From positions 1 through 64,000 of the forward strand of contig NZ_HE578933.1 of the NCBI RefSeq assembly GCF_000313565.1: a DNA stretch of 64,000 nt, written 5' to 3'. The notes beneath the pieces were generated by a model. That model was not told where the DNA came from, ran no database searches, and worked only from the letters and a program-made list of their open reading frames with translations. The DNA comes from Dielma fastidiosa. Lineage in GTDB: Bacteria > Bacillota_I > Bacilli_A > Erysipelotrichales > Erysipelotrichaceae. Below are positions 16,909-25,471 of this stretch, piece after piece (position 1 is the stretch's first letter; every line of letters starts with the position of its first letter). Both the position numbers and the translations under genes were made by a program.

Positions 16909-17157
16909 TCACTTCAGCGGCTTACGCTGCAGCATATAGATCAGATAATCAAGGCAATCGATTCGTTTTTGCTCCTGATGAAGATTAGTAAGCAAACAAC
17001 ATCGATGCTTATTTAGTAAACATATGCCTTCTGACAGCCGGTCATTATTTAATTGATTCATGAAACATTCAATGGTTTGTTTGTTACATCCTGCATCTTT
17101 TAAATTCTGTATAATTTCTTCATTCGTCTGATAATATGAATTTATTTGTTTAATCAT
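16909..17157 (-). CDS. Small conserved Cys-containing protein, unknown function
   Basis: 82 residues, cytoplasmic and helical. The features I recognise from a widespread uncharacterised Firmicute family are DAGCNKQTIECF near residues 21-32, KHRCCLLTNLHQEQ near 49-62 and RIDCLDYLIYML near 64-75; the function is unknown. It has six Cys, several in conserved-looking places, which fits a redox or metal role but does not prove one. It is the first gene of a pair with the cyclophilin-like lipoprotein. The ATG at 17157 follows AAGGGTG. Confidence 0.7.
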   Translation of the reverse strand: MIKQINSYYQTNEEIIQNLKDAGCNKQTIECFMNQLNNDRLSEGICLLNKHRCCLLTNLHQEQKRIDCLDYLIYMLQRKPLK

Positions 17158-17267
17158 GGCACACCCTTGTTTTCTATAATGTTTATTAATTTATATTTAT
17201 ACAGTTTATTAAGAGGATCCGCTGACTTCCCTCTTTACTGAATGCTTTCCCGCCATCATCCCGCTTA

Positions 17268-18089
17268 TCATTCTTTCGATATATCCGTACCAAAATATTT
17301 CTCAGAAAGTCTTGTCAGTTCACCATTTTCTTCTAAGTCCGTCAGTGCGGTATTAACTGCCTGCAGCAGTGATGCTGATGCATCTCCCTTTCGCATAGGA
17401 ATCGCTGTCTTACTTGCTTCCTTTGTTAAGACAGCAATTTTGATTTGCGCATCAGGATGAGCTTTCATATAATCATAATAAGTTACTTCAGCATTTAAAG
17501 TTGCATCAATTCGGCCGCTGAGCAGTAATTCAAAGGTTTGGTTCAAATCGTCGACACCAGTTACTTCAGCACCATAAGCCTCGGCTAAATCAGCATATGT
17601 ACTAGAGATAGTATTGGCCGTCTGTTTGCCTTCAAGATCACTCATTGCCTGTATTTCATTATTATTAATTAAAGTAATTACAGCTGTGCGGTTGTACGCA
17701 TAAGGTTTACTGAAATCATATTTTTCAGCACGGTCATCCGTAATTTCAACACCGTTTACCATAATGTCATAGCGTCCCGCATCAAGACCAGCAAGTAAAC
17801 CATCCCACTCACCTTCCACAAATTCTGCTTCTACGCTCAACTTATCGGCGATTAATTGTGCAACCTCAACATCATATCCGACTAACTGATCGTTTTCATC
17901 ATGATATGTCCATGGCGCCCAAGTGCCTTCCATTGCGATTATGATTGAACCTCTCTCTTGTATTTGAGCTAATAAGTCACTGCTTTCTGGATTTGAGGAT
18001 AAATCATTCCCCTTTGAACAGCTGGTCAAATTCAAGCTGCCCATTATAAATAAAGCTAAAACAAGCATTTTAAATATTTTATTTTTCAT
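17268..18089 (-). CDS. Amino-acid ABC transporter, substrate-binding lipoprotein
   Basis: Family 3 extracellular solute-binding protein of 273 residues. The signal peptide ends in lipobox LTSC (Cys24). The two-lobed domain starts near residue 45 with ERGSIIIAMEGTWAPWTYHDENDQLVGYDVEVAQLIA (family pattern, residues 46-82) and contains WDGLLAGLDAGRYDIMVNGV. The ligand class is polar amino acids; cystine or a related compound is possible, but the residues do not decide it. The stop of the ATPase gene is 2 bases upstream. AGGAGG lies before the start. It is the last gene of the operon. Confidence 0.9.
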   Translation of the reverse strand: MKNKIFKMLVLALFIMGSLNLTSCSKGNDLSSNPESSDLLAQIQERGSIIIAMEGTWAPWTYHDENDQLVGYDVEVAQLIADKLSVEAEFVEGEWDGLLAGLDAGRYDIMVNGVEITDDRAEKYDFSKPYAYNRTAVITLINNNEIQAMSDLEGKQTANTISSTYADLAEAYGAEVTGVDDLNQTFELLLSGRIDATLNAEVTYYDYMKAHPDAQIKIAVLTKEASKTAIPMRKGDASASLLQAVNTALTDLEENGELTRLSEKYFGTDISKE

Positions 18090-18090
18090 T

Positions 18091-18876
18091 TTATACCTCC
18101 TCGTTTACTCGTCTTAATTCATAGGATTGCGAACCTTCATCACTGTTTAAATAAGTTCGCAAAAATGTTTTTATACATGCCTGCTCAGGATTATTAAAAA
18201 AATCCTTAGCTGTTTTAGTTTCAATGATTTCTCCATCCATCATAAATATAACCTTATTTGAAACATTTCTGGCAAAATTCATTTCATGAGTGACGACTAA
18301 CATTGTCATTCCTTCTTCCGCCAGTTTACGCATCACTGACAATACTTCTCCAATCAGCGTGGGATCTAACGCCGAAGTAGGTTCATCAAAATATATGATT
18401 TCGGGGTCACTGGCCAGTGCGCGGGCAATGGCTACCCGCTGCTGCTGGCCGCCTGAAAGCTGATGCGGATATGCATCATATTTCGCAGACAAGCCTACCT
18501 TATCTAAAGCATACATCCCTTTTTCAAGTGCTTCTTTTTTAGAAAGCTTCCGAGCGATAATCAATCCCTCAGTTACATTTTGTAGTGCTGTCTTATTACG
18601 AAACAAATTATAATTTTGAAAAACAAAAGCTGTTTTTTTTCTTACACTGGCAATTTCTTTTTTAGTGATATATTTCAGATTAAATAAGTCACCATCAAAA
18701 TTCATCGTCCCGCTTTGTGCGGTTTCAAGAAAATTGAGACAGCGCAGAAGCGTTGTTTTGCCGGAACCGCTGGGACCAAGAACAGCAACGACATCCCCCT
18801 GTTGGACAGATAAATCTAATCCTTTCAAGACTTCATGACTGCCGAATGATTTATGCAGATCTTTTATCTCTAACAT
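18091..18876 (-). CDS. Amino-acid ABC transporter ATPase
   Basis: 261-residue ABC ATPase of the polar amino-acid family (GlnQ/TcyC-like). Walker A is GPSGSGKTT near residues 34-42, the Q-loop follows at VFQNYNLF, the signature is LSGGQQQR, Walker B is [13 protein letters not shown] and the H-loop is VVTHEM. The C-terminus is slightly extended (after KTFLRTY) compared with typical members of about 245 residues. It lies between the permease and binding-protein genes with spacings of 3 and 1 bases, so the three are one transcript. Confidence 0.94.
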   Translation of the reverse strand: MLEIKDLHKSFGSHEVLKGLDLSVQQGDVVAVLGPSGSGKTTLLRCLNFLETAQSGTMNFDGDLFNLKYITKKEIASVRKKTAFVFQNYNLFRNKTALQNVTEGLIIARKLSKKEALEKGMYALDKVGLSAKYDAYPHQLSGGQQQRVAIARALASDPEIIYFDEPTSALDPTLIGEVLSVMRKLAEEGMTMLVVTHEMNFARNVSNKVIFMMDGEIIETKTAKDFFNNPEQACIKTFLRTYLNSDEGSQSYELRRVNEEV

Positions 18877-18879
18877 TTG

Positions 18880-19557
18880 TCAGCCCTCCTGATTTCCATA
18901 TGTACTTAGCTTTTTCTCACCCAGCCGCTGTAAAAAGGTCAGTACAGATGAAAATAATAAATAAATCAAACCAACCTCAATATACAGCAGTAAAGGTTCA
19001 TATGTTCTTGCAACGATCCGCTGTGTGGCCATAAACATTTCTGATACCGTAATATTGGCCGCCAGCGACGTATCCTTAACCATCGCGATTAATGAATTGG
19101 ATAATGGCGGAAACGCGGTTCTAAGTGCCTGTGGAAGAATGATGCGCCGCATAATCTGCATATAGGACATGCCGACACAAAGACCTGCTTCAAATTGACC
19201 CTTGGGGACTGATTCTAAAGCTGAGCGAATCGTTTCCGCACAATAAGCTCCTTCATTGAATGAAAACACTAGTACCGCGGCAGGAAAAGGATCAATCAAA
19301 ATGCCGATATTAGGCAAGCCATAAAAAACAACAAATAACTGAACCAACAGTGGTGTGCCGCGGAAAACCCAAATATAAAACCGCGCTAACTGCTTCAATC
19401 CCTTAAGATCAGCAAATTGGACAAGAGCTGCAATAACAGCCAGCAGTAATGCCAAGGTGAATGAAATAATCGTTAAAGGTATCGTCATTGTTAAACCAGG
19501 CAGCAAAATCTTCCAAAATGAATCAACAATAATCGCTAATAAATGTTCATCTGCCAT
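18880..19557 (-). CDS. Amino-acid ABC transporter permease
   Basis: 225-residue inner-membrane subunit with five predicted transmembrane segments. The HisM/GlnP family signatures are FRGTPLLVQLFVVFYGLP near residues 62-80, EGAYCAETIRSALESVPKGQFEA and the EAA loop. A single permease gene implies a homodimer. It is the first gene of the operon. The start at 19557 follows AAGGAGGG, and a GATCCA/TGGATC hairpin (19574-19594) sits just upstream of that ribosome binding site. The divergent neighbour is a LysR-type regulator. Confidence 0.93.
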   Translation of the reverse strand: MADEHLLAIIVDSFWKILLPGLTMTIPLTIISFTLALLLAVIAALVQFADLKGLKQLARFYIWVFRGTPLLVQLFVVFYGLPNIGILIDPFPAAVLVFSFNEGAYCAETIRSALESVPKGQFEAGLCVGMSYMQIMRRIILPQALRTAFPPLSNSLIAMVKDTSLAANITVSEMFMATQRIVARTYEPLLLYIEVGLIYLLFSSVLTFLQRLGEKKLSTYGNQEG

Positions 19558-19640
19558 TCAATCCCTCCTTTTTGATCCATAAAAGCTGTGGATCATCTAT
19601 ACCCTAATTTTAATGATTAATTTTATGAATAGCAAATACT

Positions 19641-19653
19641 TATATTGAATATA
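19641..19653. promoter_or_regulatory. LysR-type operator candidate
   Basis: TATATTGAATATA is a perfect 13-bp palindrome of the T-N11-A form bound by LysR-type regulators. It lies between the divergent permease and LysR genes and just upstream of the LysR promoter (TTGTAA at 19663-19668, TATAAT at 19685-19690, with an extended TG). Confidence 0.5.
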
Positions 19654-19662
19654 TTGCTATGC

Positions 19663-19690
19663 TTGTAAGTTATGGATATGGTGTTATAAT
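19663..19690 (+). promoter_or_regulatory. Promoter of the LysR-type regulator gene
   Basis: TTGTAA and TATAAT are separated by 16 bases, and TG at 19682-19683 gives an extended -10. AAGGAGG at 19700-19706 precedes the ATG at 19714. Confidence 0.55.
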
Positions 19691-19713
19691 GATTCTATCA
19701 AGGAGGAAGATTT

Positions 19714-20607
19714 ATGGAATTACGTGTATTGCAGTATTTTCTCGCTGTTACAAGAGAACAAAGTATATCCGCGGCTGCCGAGTCGCTGCATCTTTCGCAG
19801 CCTACCCTTTCAAGACAGCTGAAGGATATGGAAGAGGAATTAGGCAAGCAGCTGCTGATCCGTGGTAATCGCCGCATTACTTTAACTGAAGAAGGAATGA
19901 TTTTGCGCAAGCGGGCTGAAGAAATATTAGAATTGGTGCAGAAAACCGAGAATGAAATTACCCTGCCCGATGAAACAATTGCCGGTGATATTTTTATTGG
20001 TGCCGGTGAAACTGAAGGTGTGCGTTTTTTAATTGAGGCAGCTCAAAGTCTGCGTGTTCAATATCCAGACATTCATCTGCATATTCACAGCGGTGACGGC
20101 TGTGATGTAATGGAAAAATTAGATAAAGGCTTGATTGACTTTGGTTTAGTTTTTGACAATGTCGATACTGCCAAATATGAATCACTGCGAATGCCAAGCT
20201 GTGATACATGGGGTGTCTTAATGCGCCGAGATTCACTTTTGGCAAATCTGTCAGCCGTAACCCCTGAAGATTTATGGGATCAGCCATTGATTGTATCCAG
20301 AAATTCCATTGAGAATGTCAGCCTGCCCGCGTGGTTTAAACAGGATAAAACGAAATTAAATATTGTCGCAACTTATAACCTGCTGTATAATGGTTCGCTG
20401 ATGGTTGATGAAGGCTTGGGATATGCATTGGCTTTTGATAAAATCATCAATACAGCTAATACCAATCTTTGCTTTAAGCCGCTGCAGCCTTCCTTGCATG
20501 CGGAAATAAATATTATCTGGAAACGATACAGCATTTTTACTAAGGCTGCCGAAAGGTTTATGCTGAAGCTAAGAGAAATGACAGACACAGAAAAAGCCGC
20601 TGATTAA
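19714..20607 (+). CDS. LysR family transcriptional regulator
   Basis: 297 residues: N-terminal winged HTH (MELRVLQYFLAVTREQSISAAAESLHLSQPTLSRQLKDME, residues 1-40) and a C-terminal periplasmic-binding-like effector domain (about 90-290). It is divergent from the amino-acid ABC operon, with a perfect T-N11-A palindrome between them, so it probably controls that operon and itself. The effector is unknown. Its stop codon lies in the loop of the terminator shared with the converging DeoR-type gene. Confidence 0.92.
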   Translation: MELRVLQYFLAVTREQSISAAAESLHLSQPTLSRQLKDMEEELGKQLLIRGNRRITLTEEGMILRKRAEEILELVQKTENEITLPDETIAGDIFIGAGETEGVRFLIEAAQSLRVQYPDIHLHIHSGDGCDVMEKLDKGLIDFGLVFDNVDTAKYESLRMPSCDTWGVLMRRDSLLANLSAVTPEDLWDQPLIVSRNSIENVSLPAWFKQDKTKLNIVATYNLLYNGSLMVDEGLGYALAFDKIINTANTNLCFKPLQPSLHAEINIIWKRYSIFTKAAERFMLKLREMTDTEKAAD

Positions 20608-20616
20608 TGCGGCTTT
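20593..20616. terminator. Bidirectional terminator between the LysR and DeoR-type genes
   Basis: An 8-bp perfect stem AAAGCCGC / GCGGCTTT with an 8-base loop that contains the LysR stop codon (20605-20607). A-rich on one side and T-rich on the other, so it can serve both converging genes. Confidence 0.7.
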
Positions 20617-20619
20617 CTT

Positions 20620-21402
20620 CTATTCATTGACCAATTTTATTTCTGAACATTTTTCTTTAATTTCGGCAAGTGATTCATCACTTAAATGATTATCAGTAAT
20701 AATCATATCGACATCTTCAACATTGCAGATACTCCAGCGCTTTACCAAGCCATATTTTGAACTATCGGCACATAGAACTACCTTTTTCGCACATTGAAGC
20801 ATGGCTTTTTTTGTACTCACATCATCAAGGTAGGTATGCGTGATGCCTGTTTTATTATCAAAAGCGGCTACACCCATAAAATAGAGATCCACATTCAATG
20901 ATTTCAAGATTTCTACGATCGTAGGGCCATAAAGGTCAAAGGATTCCTTATGCTTCATGCCGCCTAATACAAACAATGAAAGATTATCGTTTTCAGCTTC
21001 AGCAAGTGTATAAGCAACCTTTAAATCACAGGTTATAACGGTTAAATTTTCAATATCACGGCGTTTAACTAATTCTTTTGCCAGATACCAAATCGTACTG
21101 CCGGAATCCAGTATGATTGACTGATTGCTTTGAATCAGCGAAACCGCCTGAGTGGCGATGGCTTCTTTATAAGCCTTGTTATAGAGCTCTTTTTTATTGA
21201 TTGGCAATTCAAAGGTCTGCATCGGTAAGTTGCTGACTACCCCGCCATGTACCTTGCGGATACTTTCTTCTTTTTCTAAATCAGTTAAATCACGGTTTAA
21301 GGTAGCTTTTGAAATATGAAAATGCTCCAGTAATTCCGCAATGGATACAGTCCCTTTATTATTGATATATTGCAGCAGGTCGATTTGTCTTTGATATTTC
21401 AC
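20620..21402 (-). CDS. DeoR family regulator of the PTS operon (inferred)
   Basis: 260 residues: DeoR-type winged HTH (MKYQRQIDLLQYINNKGTVSIAELLEHFHISKATLNRDL, residues 1-39) and a DeoRC sugar-phosphate sensing domain with DSGSTIWYLAKEL near 99-111 and the closing ADSSKYG segment. Such proteins repress sugar operons and respond to a phosphorylated intermediate. It lies directly downstream of the PTS operon. A TATATCAT element at 21442-21449, over its own -10 region, matches the repeats at the PTS promoter, which suggests autoregulation. It is compared here with SgcR of the E. coli sgc cluster by analogy only. Confidence 0.9.
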   Translation of the reverse strand: MKYQRQIDLLQYINNKGTVSIAELLEHFHISKATLNRDLTDLEKEESIRKVHGGVVSNLPMQTFELPINKKELYNKAYKEAIATQAVSLIQSNQSIILDSGSTIWYLAKELVKRRDIENLTVITCDLKVAYTLAEAENDNLSLFVLGGMKHKESFDLYGPTIVEILKSLNVDLYFMGVAAFDNKTGITHTYLDDVSTKKAMLQCAKKVVLCADSSKYGLVKRWSICNVEDVDMIITDNHLSDESLAEIKEKCSEIKLVNE

Positions 21403-21439
21403 TTATATTCCCCTCTCTGTAGAGATTCCCTTAAATAGA

Positions 21440-21468
21440 ATTATATCATTTCACACATTAAACGACAA
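21440..21468 (-). promoter_or_regulatory. Promoter of the DeoR-type regulator gene
   Basis: On the minus strand TTGTCG (21468-21463) and TATAAT (21445-21440) are 17 bases apart. The TATATCAT operator-like word at 21442-21449 overlaps the -10 box. Confidence 0.5.
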
Positions 21469-21488
21469 TGCACTATCTGTTGGAAACA

Positions 21489-22121
21489 TCACAGATTCAT
21501 CAGTTCCTGAAAGCTGTGAACCTCAAGATCAGCCTTGGAGGTATCCTGAATAATTTTAGAACCCTTATAACCAATTACCCGCATGCCTGCTGCTTTGCCG
21601 GCATTGATGCCATTGACAGAATCTTCAATAACCAGGCATTCATCTGTCTCTACACCCAGCTGTTCTGCCGCTTTTTGAAAGATTTCCGGATGCGGCTTGG
21701 AATGGCTTACCATTTCACCGCTTACCACTAAATCAAAGGCTGCTTCAATATGCAATGCAGTCAGCACCTGATTGATCCATCCTTGTTCAGATGATGAAGC
21801 TAGTGCGATTCTGATGTTTTTACGCTTTAAAAATTCAAGAAAAGACAGCAGGCCAGGCATCGGTTCAAGAACGCTTTTTGCGACTTCACAGTCAAAGGCT
21901 TCATCCTGCAGCGCCGACAACTCTTCTGCCTTATAGGGAAGCGGATAATGAGCAATCAAATAATTAGAAATAGCATCCATCTTCATGCCGACAACCACAG
22001 CTAATTCATCGATTTCCGCATAAACATTCAATCTCGCCAATAAGCTTTTCAGGCTATGCAGATAGATCCATTCACTATCCAAAAGCACACCATCCATGTC
22101 AAATAGGACAGCCTTAATCAT
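21489..22121 (-). CDS. HAD superfamily phosphatase / beta-phosphoglucomutase-like
   Basis: 210-residue HAD hydrolase of subfamily IA. Motif I is FDMDGVLLDSE at residues 7-17 with Asp8 as nucleophile and Asp10 as acid/base, motif II is ALASSSEQGW, the Lys is in SHSKPHPEIF, and motif IV is CLVIEDSVNG. The helical cap (about 18-85) resembles phosphoglycolate phosphatases and beta-PGM. It is the last gene of the PTS operon and overlaps the BtpA-like gene by 8 bases, so it likely dephosphorylates or isomerises the PTS product. The substrate is unknown. Confidence 0.87.
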   Translation of the reverse strand: MIKAVLFDMDGVLLDSEWIYLHSLKSLLARLNVYAEIDELAVVVGMKMDAISNYLIAHYPLPYKAEELSALQDEAFDCEVAKSVLEPMPGLLSFLEFLKRKNIRIALASSSEQGWINQVLTALHIEAAFDLVVSGEMVSHSKPHPEIFQKAAEQLGVETDECLVIEDSVNGINAGKAAGMRVIGYKGSKIIQDTSKADLEVHSFQELMNL

Positions 22122-22935
22122 AAATCTTCCGCAATTCCTTTACCTTATCCATAAAGGCTTTTACGCGCTCACCATCGATCTGATTTCTGAATTTACCTTC
22201 TTTTTTGAAGCTTGTTCCGACAAATGCGCCGTCAACAACAGCCAAGTAATCCTGTACGTTATCAATTTTAACACCAGTGGCCGCAAACAGCACCGCATCA
22301 GGATACGCTTCCCGGCATGTTTTTAATGTTGAGACATCTACTTTCTGGCCTGCTACCATACCAGCAACAGCAATACCGTCAGGCTGATTTAGAAAATATG
22401 TCGGCTTCATGATGGCGATGGGATCACGGCCGCCTACATCAGCAGCTGATTCAGGAATTAAATAATGAATTAATTTAAAATCGTCAATCCCTAAATTATG
22501 CTTCAAACGAACGGCACCGCCGCCATTGCTGTCACAAAAACCACTGCTGGTTGCCCAAGTGCCATGATAAACACCGCGGGTAAATAAAGCACCGCTGGCT
22601 GCCGCAAGCGAAATGCTCGCCATATCATCACTGATGCAGTCATTGCCGTAAGGCAGCTTAATTTCCGCTCTTAAAGCTCCCATGACGTAGGCCATCGCCG
22701 CCACTGTTTCAAATTCTACCTTGGCCATATAAGGTGTACTGAATTCATTGGTAAATAATAAGCCGTCTACCCCGCCTTCCTGCAAGGCTAAAACATCAGC
22801 CCGTGCCATATCGATCACCTTCTGCATACCGCCTTCTTGATCATAATAAGGATCACCGGGCAGCGGCTGCATATGCACCAGTCCAATAATCGCTTTTTTT
22901 GTTTTAAATGTTTCTTCAATCCAGTTTTTATCCAT
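22114..22935 (-). CDS. BtpA/SgcQ family TIM-barrel protein
   Basis: 273 residues matching the BtpA/SgcQ family: KAIIGLVHMQPLPGDPYYD near 14-32, EGGVDGLLFTNEFSTPY, and a C-terminal DNVQDYLAVVDGAFVGTSFK barrel segment. BtpA was linked to photosystem I stability in cyanobacteria, while SgcQ sits in a PTS gene cluster in E. coli; the biochemical activity is not settled. Here it lies between PTS IID and a HAD phosphatase, so an enzymatic step on an imported sugar phosphate is the best guess. AAAAGGAGAGCG precedes the start. Confidence 0.85.
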   Translation of the reverse strand: MDKNWIEETFKTKKAIIGLVHMQPLPGDPYYDQEGGMQKVIDMARADVLALQEGGVDGLLFTNEFSTPYMAKVEFETVAAMAYVMGALRAEIKLPYGNDCISDDMASISLAAASGALFTRGVYHGTWATSSGFCDSNGGGAVRLKHNLGIDDFKLIHYLIPESAADVGGRDPIAIMKPTYFLNQPDGIAVAGMVAGQKVDVSTLKTCREAYPDAVLFAATGVKIDNVQDYLAVVDGAFVGTSFKKEGKFRNQIDGERVKAFMDKVKELRKIYD

Positions 22936-22955
22936 TTTAACGCTCTCCTTTTAGC

Positions 22956-23792
22956 TTAGAACACACCAAGGAATGCACCGGCAATACCGATCACCACAAG
23001 AATCAGCATAATTTTAATAACTGATACATTCTTTCTGATCAATGCGTACAAGCCCAGAACAGTTCCTACACTTAATAATCCCGGCATAATTTCATCAAGC
23101 AGCGGCTGAATTTCAACAACTGTTTCGCCGAAAGTAAAGACTGCCGTTGTCGAGATTGCCACATAATTTGCGACCATGCAGCCGGCTACCGTCAAACCGA
23201 GGATGCCCATGCAGTCTGTCAGTTTGCGGATGATTGCCGCATCGTTGATTTTACTGAAAGCATTGCGGCCCATCTTATAGCCGGTAAAATACATCATATA
23301 GCCGACGCCTAGGATATAGGCAGTATAAACAAAGAAGAACATAATCGGTCCAAATACATTGCCGGCAAGTCCCATTTCAACAGCAATGGCCAACAAGATC
23401 GTTTTGACAAGCCCCTGTGTAATCGTATCACCAACTCCGGCTAAAGGTCCCATTAAACCAATCTTTAAGCCGTTGATTACTTCATCTGAATAATCCATGC
23501 CGTTAGCCCGTTCTTCCTCGATTGAAGCAATCATGCCTGGAATTAAGGCACCCCATTGATTTTCAGTATTAAAGAATGCCATATGTCTTGTTAGACCGGC
23601 AGCTAAATCTTCTTTATCAGGATATAATCTTTTTAGAATCGGGACCATGGCATGACAGAAGCCCAAAGACATCAGACGCTCATAGCTCAAACACATTTCT
23701 GATGTCAATTCCCAAATCATAAAACTTTTCATCAAATCTGAACGGCGCAGTTCAATTTTCTTTTCGGTGTTATTTTCCATTGTTTGTTCCAT
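22956..23792 (-). CDS. PTS mannose/fructose/sorbose family IID component
   Basis: 278-residue membrane component of a mannose-family permease. The family features are an N-terminal LMKSFMIWELTSEMCLSYERLMSLGF, the HMAFFNTENQWG motif near 70-81, GLMGPLAGVGDTITQG, and three to four C-terminal membrane segments. It works with IIC (next upstream) to transport the sugar. The ATG at 23792 follows AGGAGG. The gap to IIC is 2 bases. Confidence 0.93.
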   Translation of the reverse strand: MEQTMENNTEKKIELRRSDLMKSFMIWELTSEMCLSYERLMSLGFCHAMVPILKRLYPDKEDLAAGLTRHMAFFNTENQWGALIPGMIASIEEERANGMDYSDEVINGLKIGLMGPLAGVGDTITQGLVKTILLAIAVEMGLAGNVFGPIMFFFVYTAYILGVGYMMYFTGYKMGRNAFSKINDAAIIRKLTDCMGILGLTVAGCMVANYVAISTTAVFTFGETVVEIQPLLDEIMPGLLSVGTVLGLYALIRKNVSVIKIMLILVVIGIAGAFLGVF

Positions 23793-23794
23793 GA

Positions 23795-24538
23795 TTAAGC
23801 CTCCTGTTCATCTCGGTAACTGAACCAATAAAGAATTGCAAACGCACCGCCAAGCAGTGAAACAGGGATGATTCCCAATCCTAAATAGACAGATACTACA
23901 TAACCGATAATAAAATATGGAATAAAGCGGAAGCTGAATAAAGCTTTCAGCAGCATCGCGATTCCCAGTGCCGGCAGCAGCATACCAACCGCTTCAAGAC
24001 CGCTTAATAATACCTCCGGCAGCATGTTTAAGAATTCATTCAGATATTCAGCACCATAGTATACACATAAGAAGGCTGGTATAAAATAGAGAAAGAAATT
24101 CAAAATCTGCGGACAGATTACATTATAGAAAAAGATCCCCTGCGTATTTGCATTTTCAGCACACGTATCCGCGCGGTGAACAAAGAATGAACTGAGCGTC
24201 ATCTTTGATGTTTCTACGACCATGCCAAATAAACCAAACGATACCGCAATCGTAACCCCCATTTCATAGCCTGAATGGGTTGCAATTGCTAAGGCGGTCG
24301 CAACGCAGCCGGCCATTGGATAATCGACAGAGCTGATGCCGCCAACCATGATATTTCCCATATATACTAGCTGAGTCATTGATCCGATAATCAGTCCCGC
24401 CTGCATATCGCCCATGATTGCACCGATAATCGGGCCGAAGATAATAGGTGAACAAAGCTGAATGGACCAGCATGTAAATTCGATTCCCGATGCACATAGC
24501 CAAGTACAAAGTGCAACCAGGATTGCTTGTGTGAACAT
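23795..24538 (-). CDS. PTS mannose/fructose/sorbose family IIC component
   Basis: 247-residue polytopic membrane protein with about seven hydrophobic segments, the substrate-binding channel part of the permease. Features are IIGAIMGDMQAGLIIGSMTQLVYMG near 38-62 and VDYPMAGCVATALAIATHSG, with the conserved loop motifs of the SorC/ManY family. It has a GGGAGG ribosome binding site and is followed closely by IID. The sugar specificity is not readable from the sequence. Confidence 0.93.
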   Translation of the reverse strand: MFTQAILVALCTWLCASGIEFTCWSIQLCSPIIFGPIIGAIMGDMQAGLIIGSMTQLVYMGNIMVGGISSVDYPMAGCVATALAIATHSGYEMGVTIAVSFGLFGMVVETSKMTLSSFFVHRADTCAENANTQGIFFYNVICPQILNFFLYFIPAFLCVYYGAEYLNEFLNMLPEVLLSGLEAVGMLLPALGIAMLLKALFSFRFIPYFIIGYVVSVYLGLGIIPVSLLGGAFAILYWFSYRDEQEA

Positions 24539-24553
24539 AATATTCCTCCCTTT

Positions 24554-25027
24554 TTATTTTAAATTTTTCAAATCAATTTGCTTATCATTTGGTGTCGCTT
24601 GAAAATAAACACGGATTCCCGCATCTTCCATTGCTTTTAATACAGCAACTTCATCATCACTGGCAGATACATTTTTATAAAGATTTTTACGTGTTTTACT
24701 AGCGCCCATACCGCCGACATTCAAAGCTCTCAGCATAGCACCGCTGTCAAATACTTTTTGAGCCGTCTGCGGTGTTTTCATCAGCAGCACTGTATTTTTA
24801 TCATCCGCTTCATATTCCGCAATCAACTGTGTCAAATTGTCGGTTCCCTCAATTCTTAATTCAATACCGGAAGGTGCAACCATCTTCAGCACATTGATCA
24901 AAAAGCTGTCAGCAGCTACCTGATCATCGATAATTAAAATCTTTTTAGCCTGATAATTCTTGATCCAAGCGGTTACGACCTGGCCATGAATCAAGCGGTC
25001 ATCGATGCGTATAAACTTAATACTCAT
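24554..25027 (-). CDS. PTS mannose/fructose/sorbose family IIB component
   Basis: 157-residue cytoplasmic phosphotransfer protein. The active-site His14 lies in RIDDRLIHGQVVTAW, the classical IIB-Man motif. It accepts phosphate from IIA and passes it to the sugar during transport. IIA and IIB are separate polypeptides here rather than fused as in E. coli ManX. It lies 7 bases after IIA. Confidence 0.94.
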   Translation of the reverse strand: MSIKFIRIDDRLIHGQVVTAWIKNYQAKKILIIDDQVAADSFLINVLKMVAPSGIELRIEGTDNLTQLIAEYEADDKNTVLLMKTPQTAQKVFDSGAMLRALNVGGMGASKTRKNLYKNVSASDDEVAVLKAMEDAGIRVYFQATPNDKQIDLKNLK

Positions 25028-25034
25028 TTTTCAC

Positions 25035-25445
25035 TCACTCCTTTGCAAAGCTGTTTAATAATTCATTTTTAGTCATTAAACTCTTCATTCCCATGTTCTT
25101 AGCAAATTCTGCTAATTCATCCAGTGCATAATGTTCCTGATTCAGCATAACCTCCAGCATCATGCCAAGATTGACACCTACTACAACCTGCACATTCGGC
25201 TTTTGAAGTCTGCCGATAATGCTGTTGAAGGGTGTTCCTCCTAAAATATCAATCAGCACAAGAAATTCATGATCAGGATATTGCAGGAAAACCTCTTCAA
25301 GCGTTTCTTTATACGCTTCCGGTGCCATTCCTGCCTGCAAGCCAACCGCAAGCATGTCCTCATGCGGACCGATAATCATCTGCGTGGTCTCCAGCAACGC
25401 CTGCGCTAAGCTGCCGTGTGTTGCGAGTATCACTTTTCTTTTCAT
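25035..25445 (-). CDS. PTS mannose/fructose family IIA component
   Basis: 136-residue IIA-Man domain with active His10 in KVILATHGSLAQALLETT, accepting phosphate from HPr; DILGGTPFNSI near 74-84 is the second landmark. The start at 25445 was chosen because it gives the normal IIA N-terminus and AAAGGGGT precedes it; an in-frame ATG at 25481 lies within the -10 region of the promoter and would add 12 unrelated residues. It is the first gene of the IIA-IIB-IIC-IID-BtpA-HAD operon. Confidence 0.93.
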   Translation of the reverse strand: MKRKVILATHGSLAQALLETTQMIIGPHEDMLAVGLQAGMAPEAYKETLEEVFLQYPDHEFLVLIDILGGTPFNSIIGRLQKPNVQVVVGVNLGMMLEVMLNQEHYALDELAEFAKNMGMKSLMTKNELLNSFAKE

Positions 25446-25471
25446 CTTGGTACCCCTTTCTTTATACTCAA

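Noticed and set aside
17209-17267. AAGAGG/CCTCTT repeat downstream of the amino-acid binding protein
   Set aside because: Only 6 bp of stem, a long loop and no T-run; too weak for a terminator.
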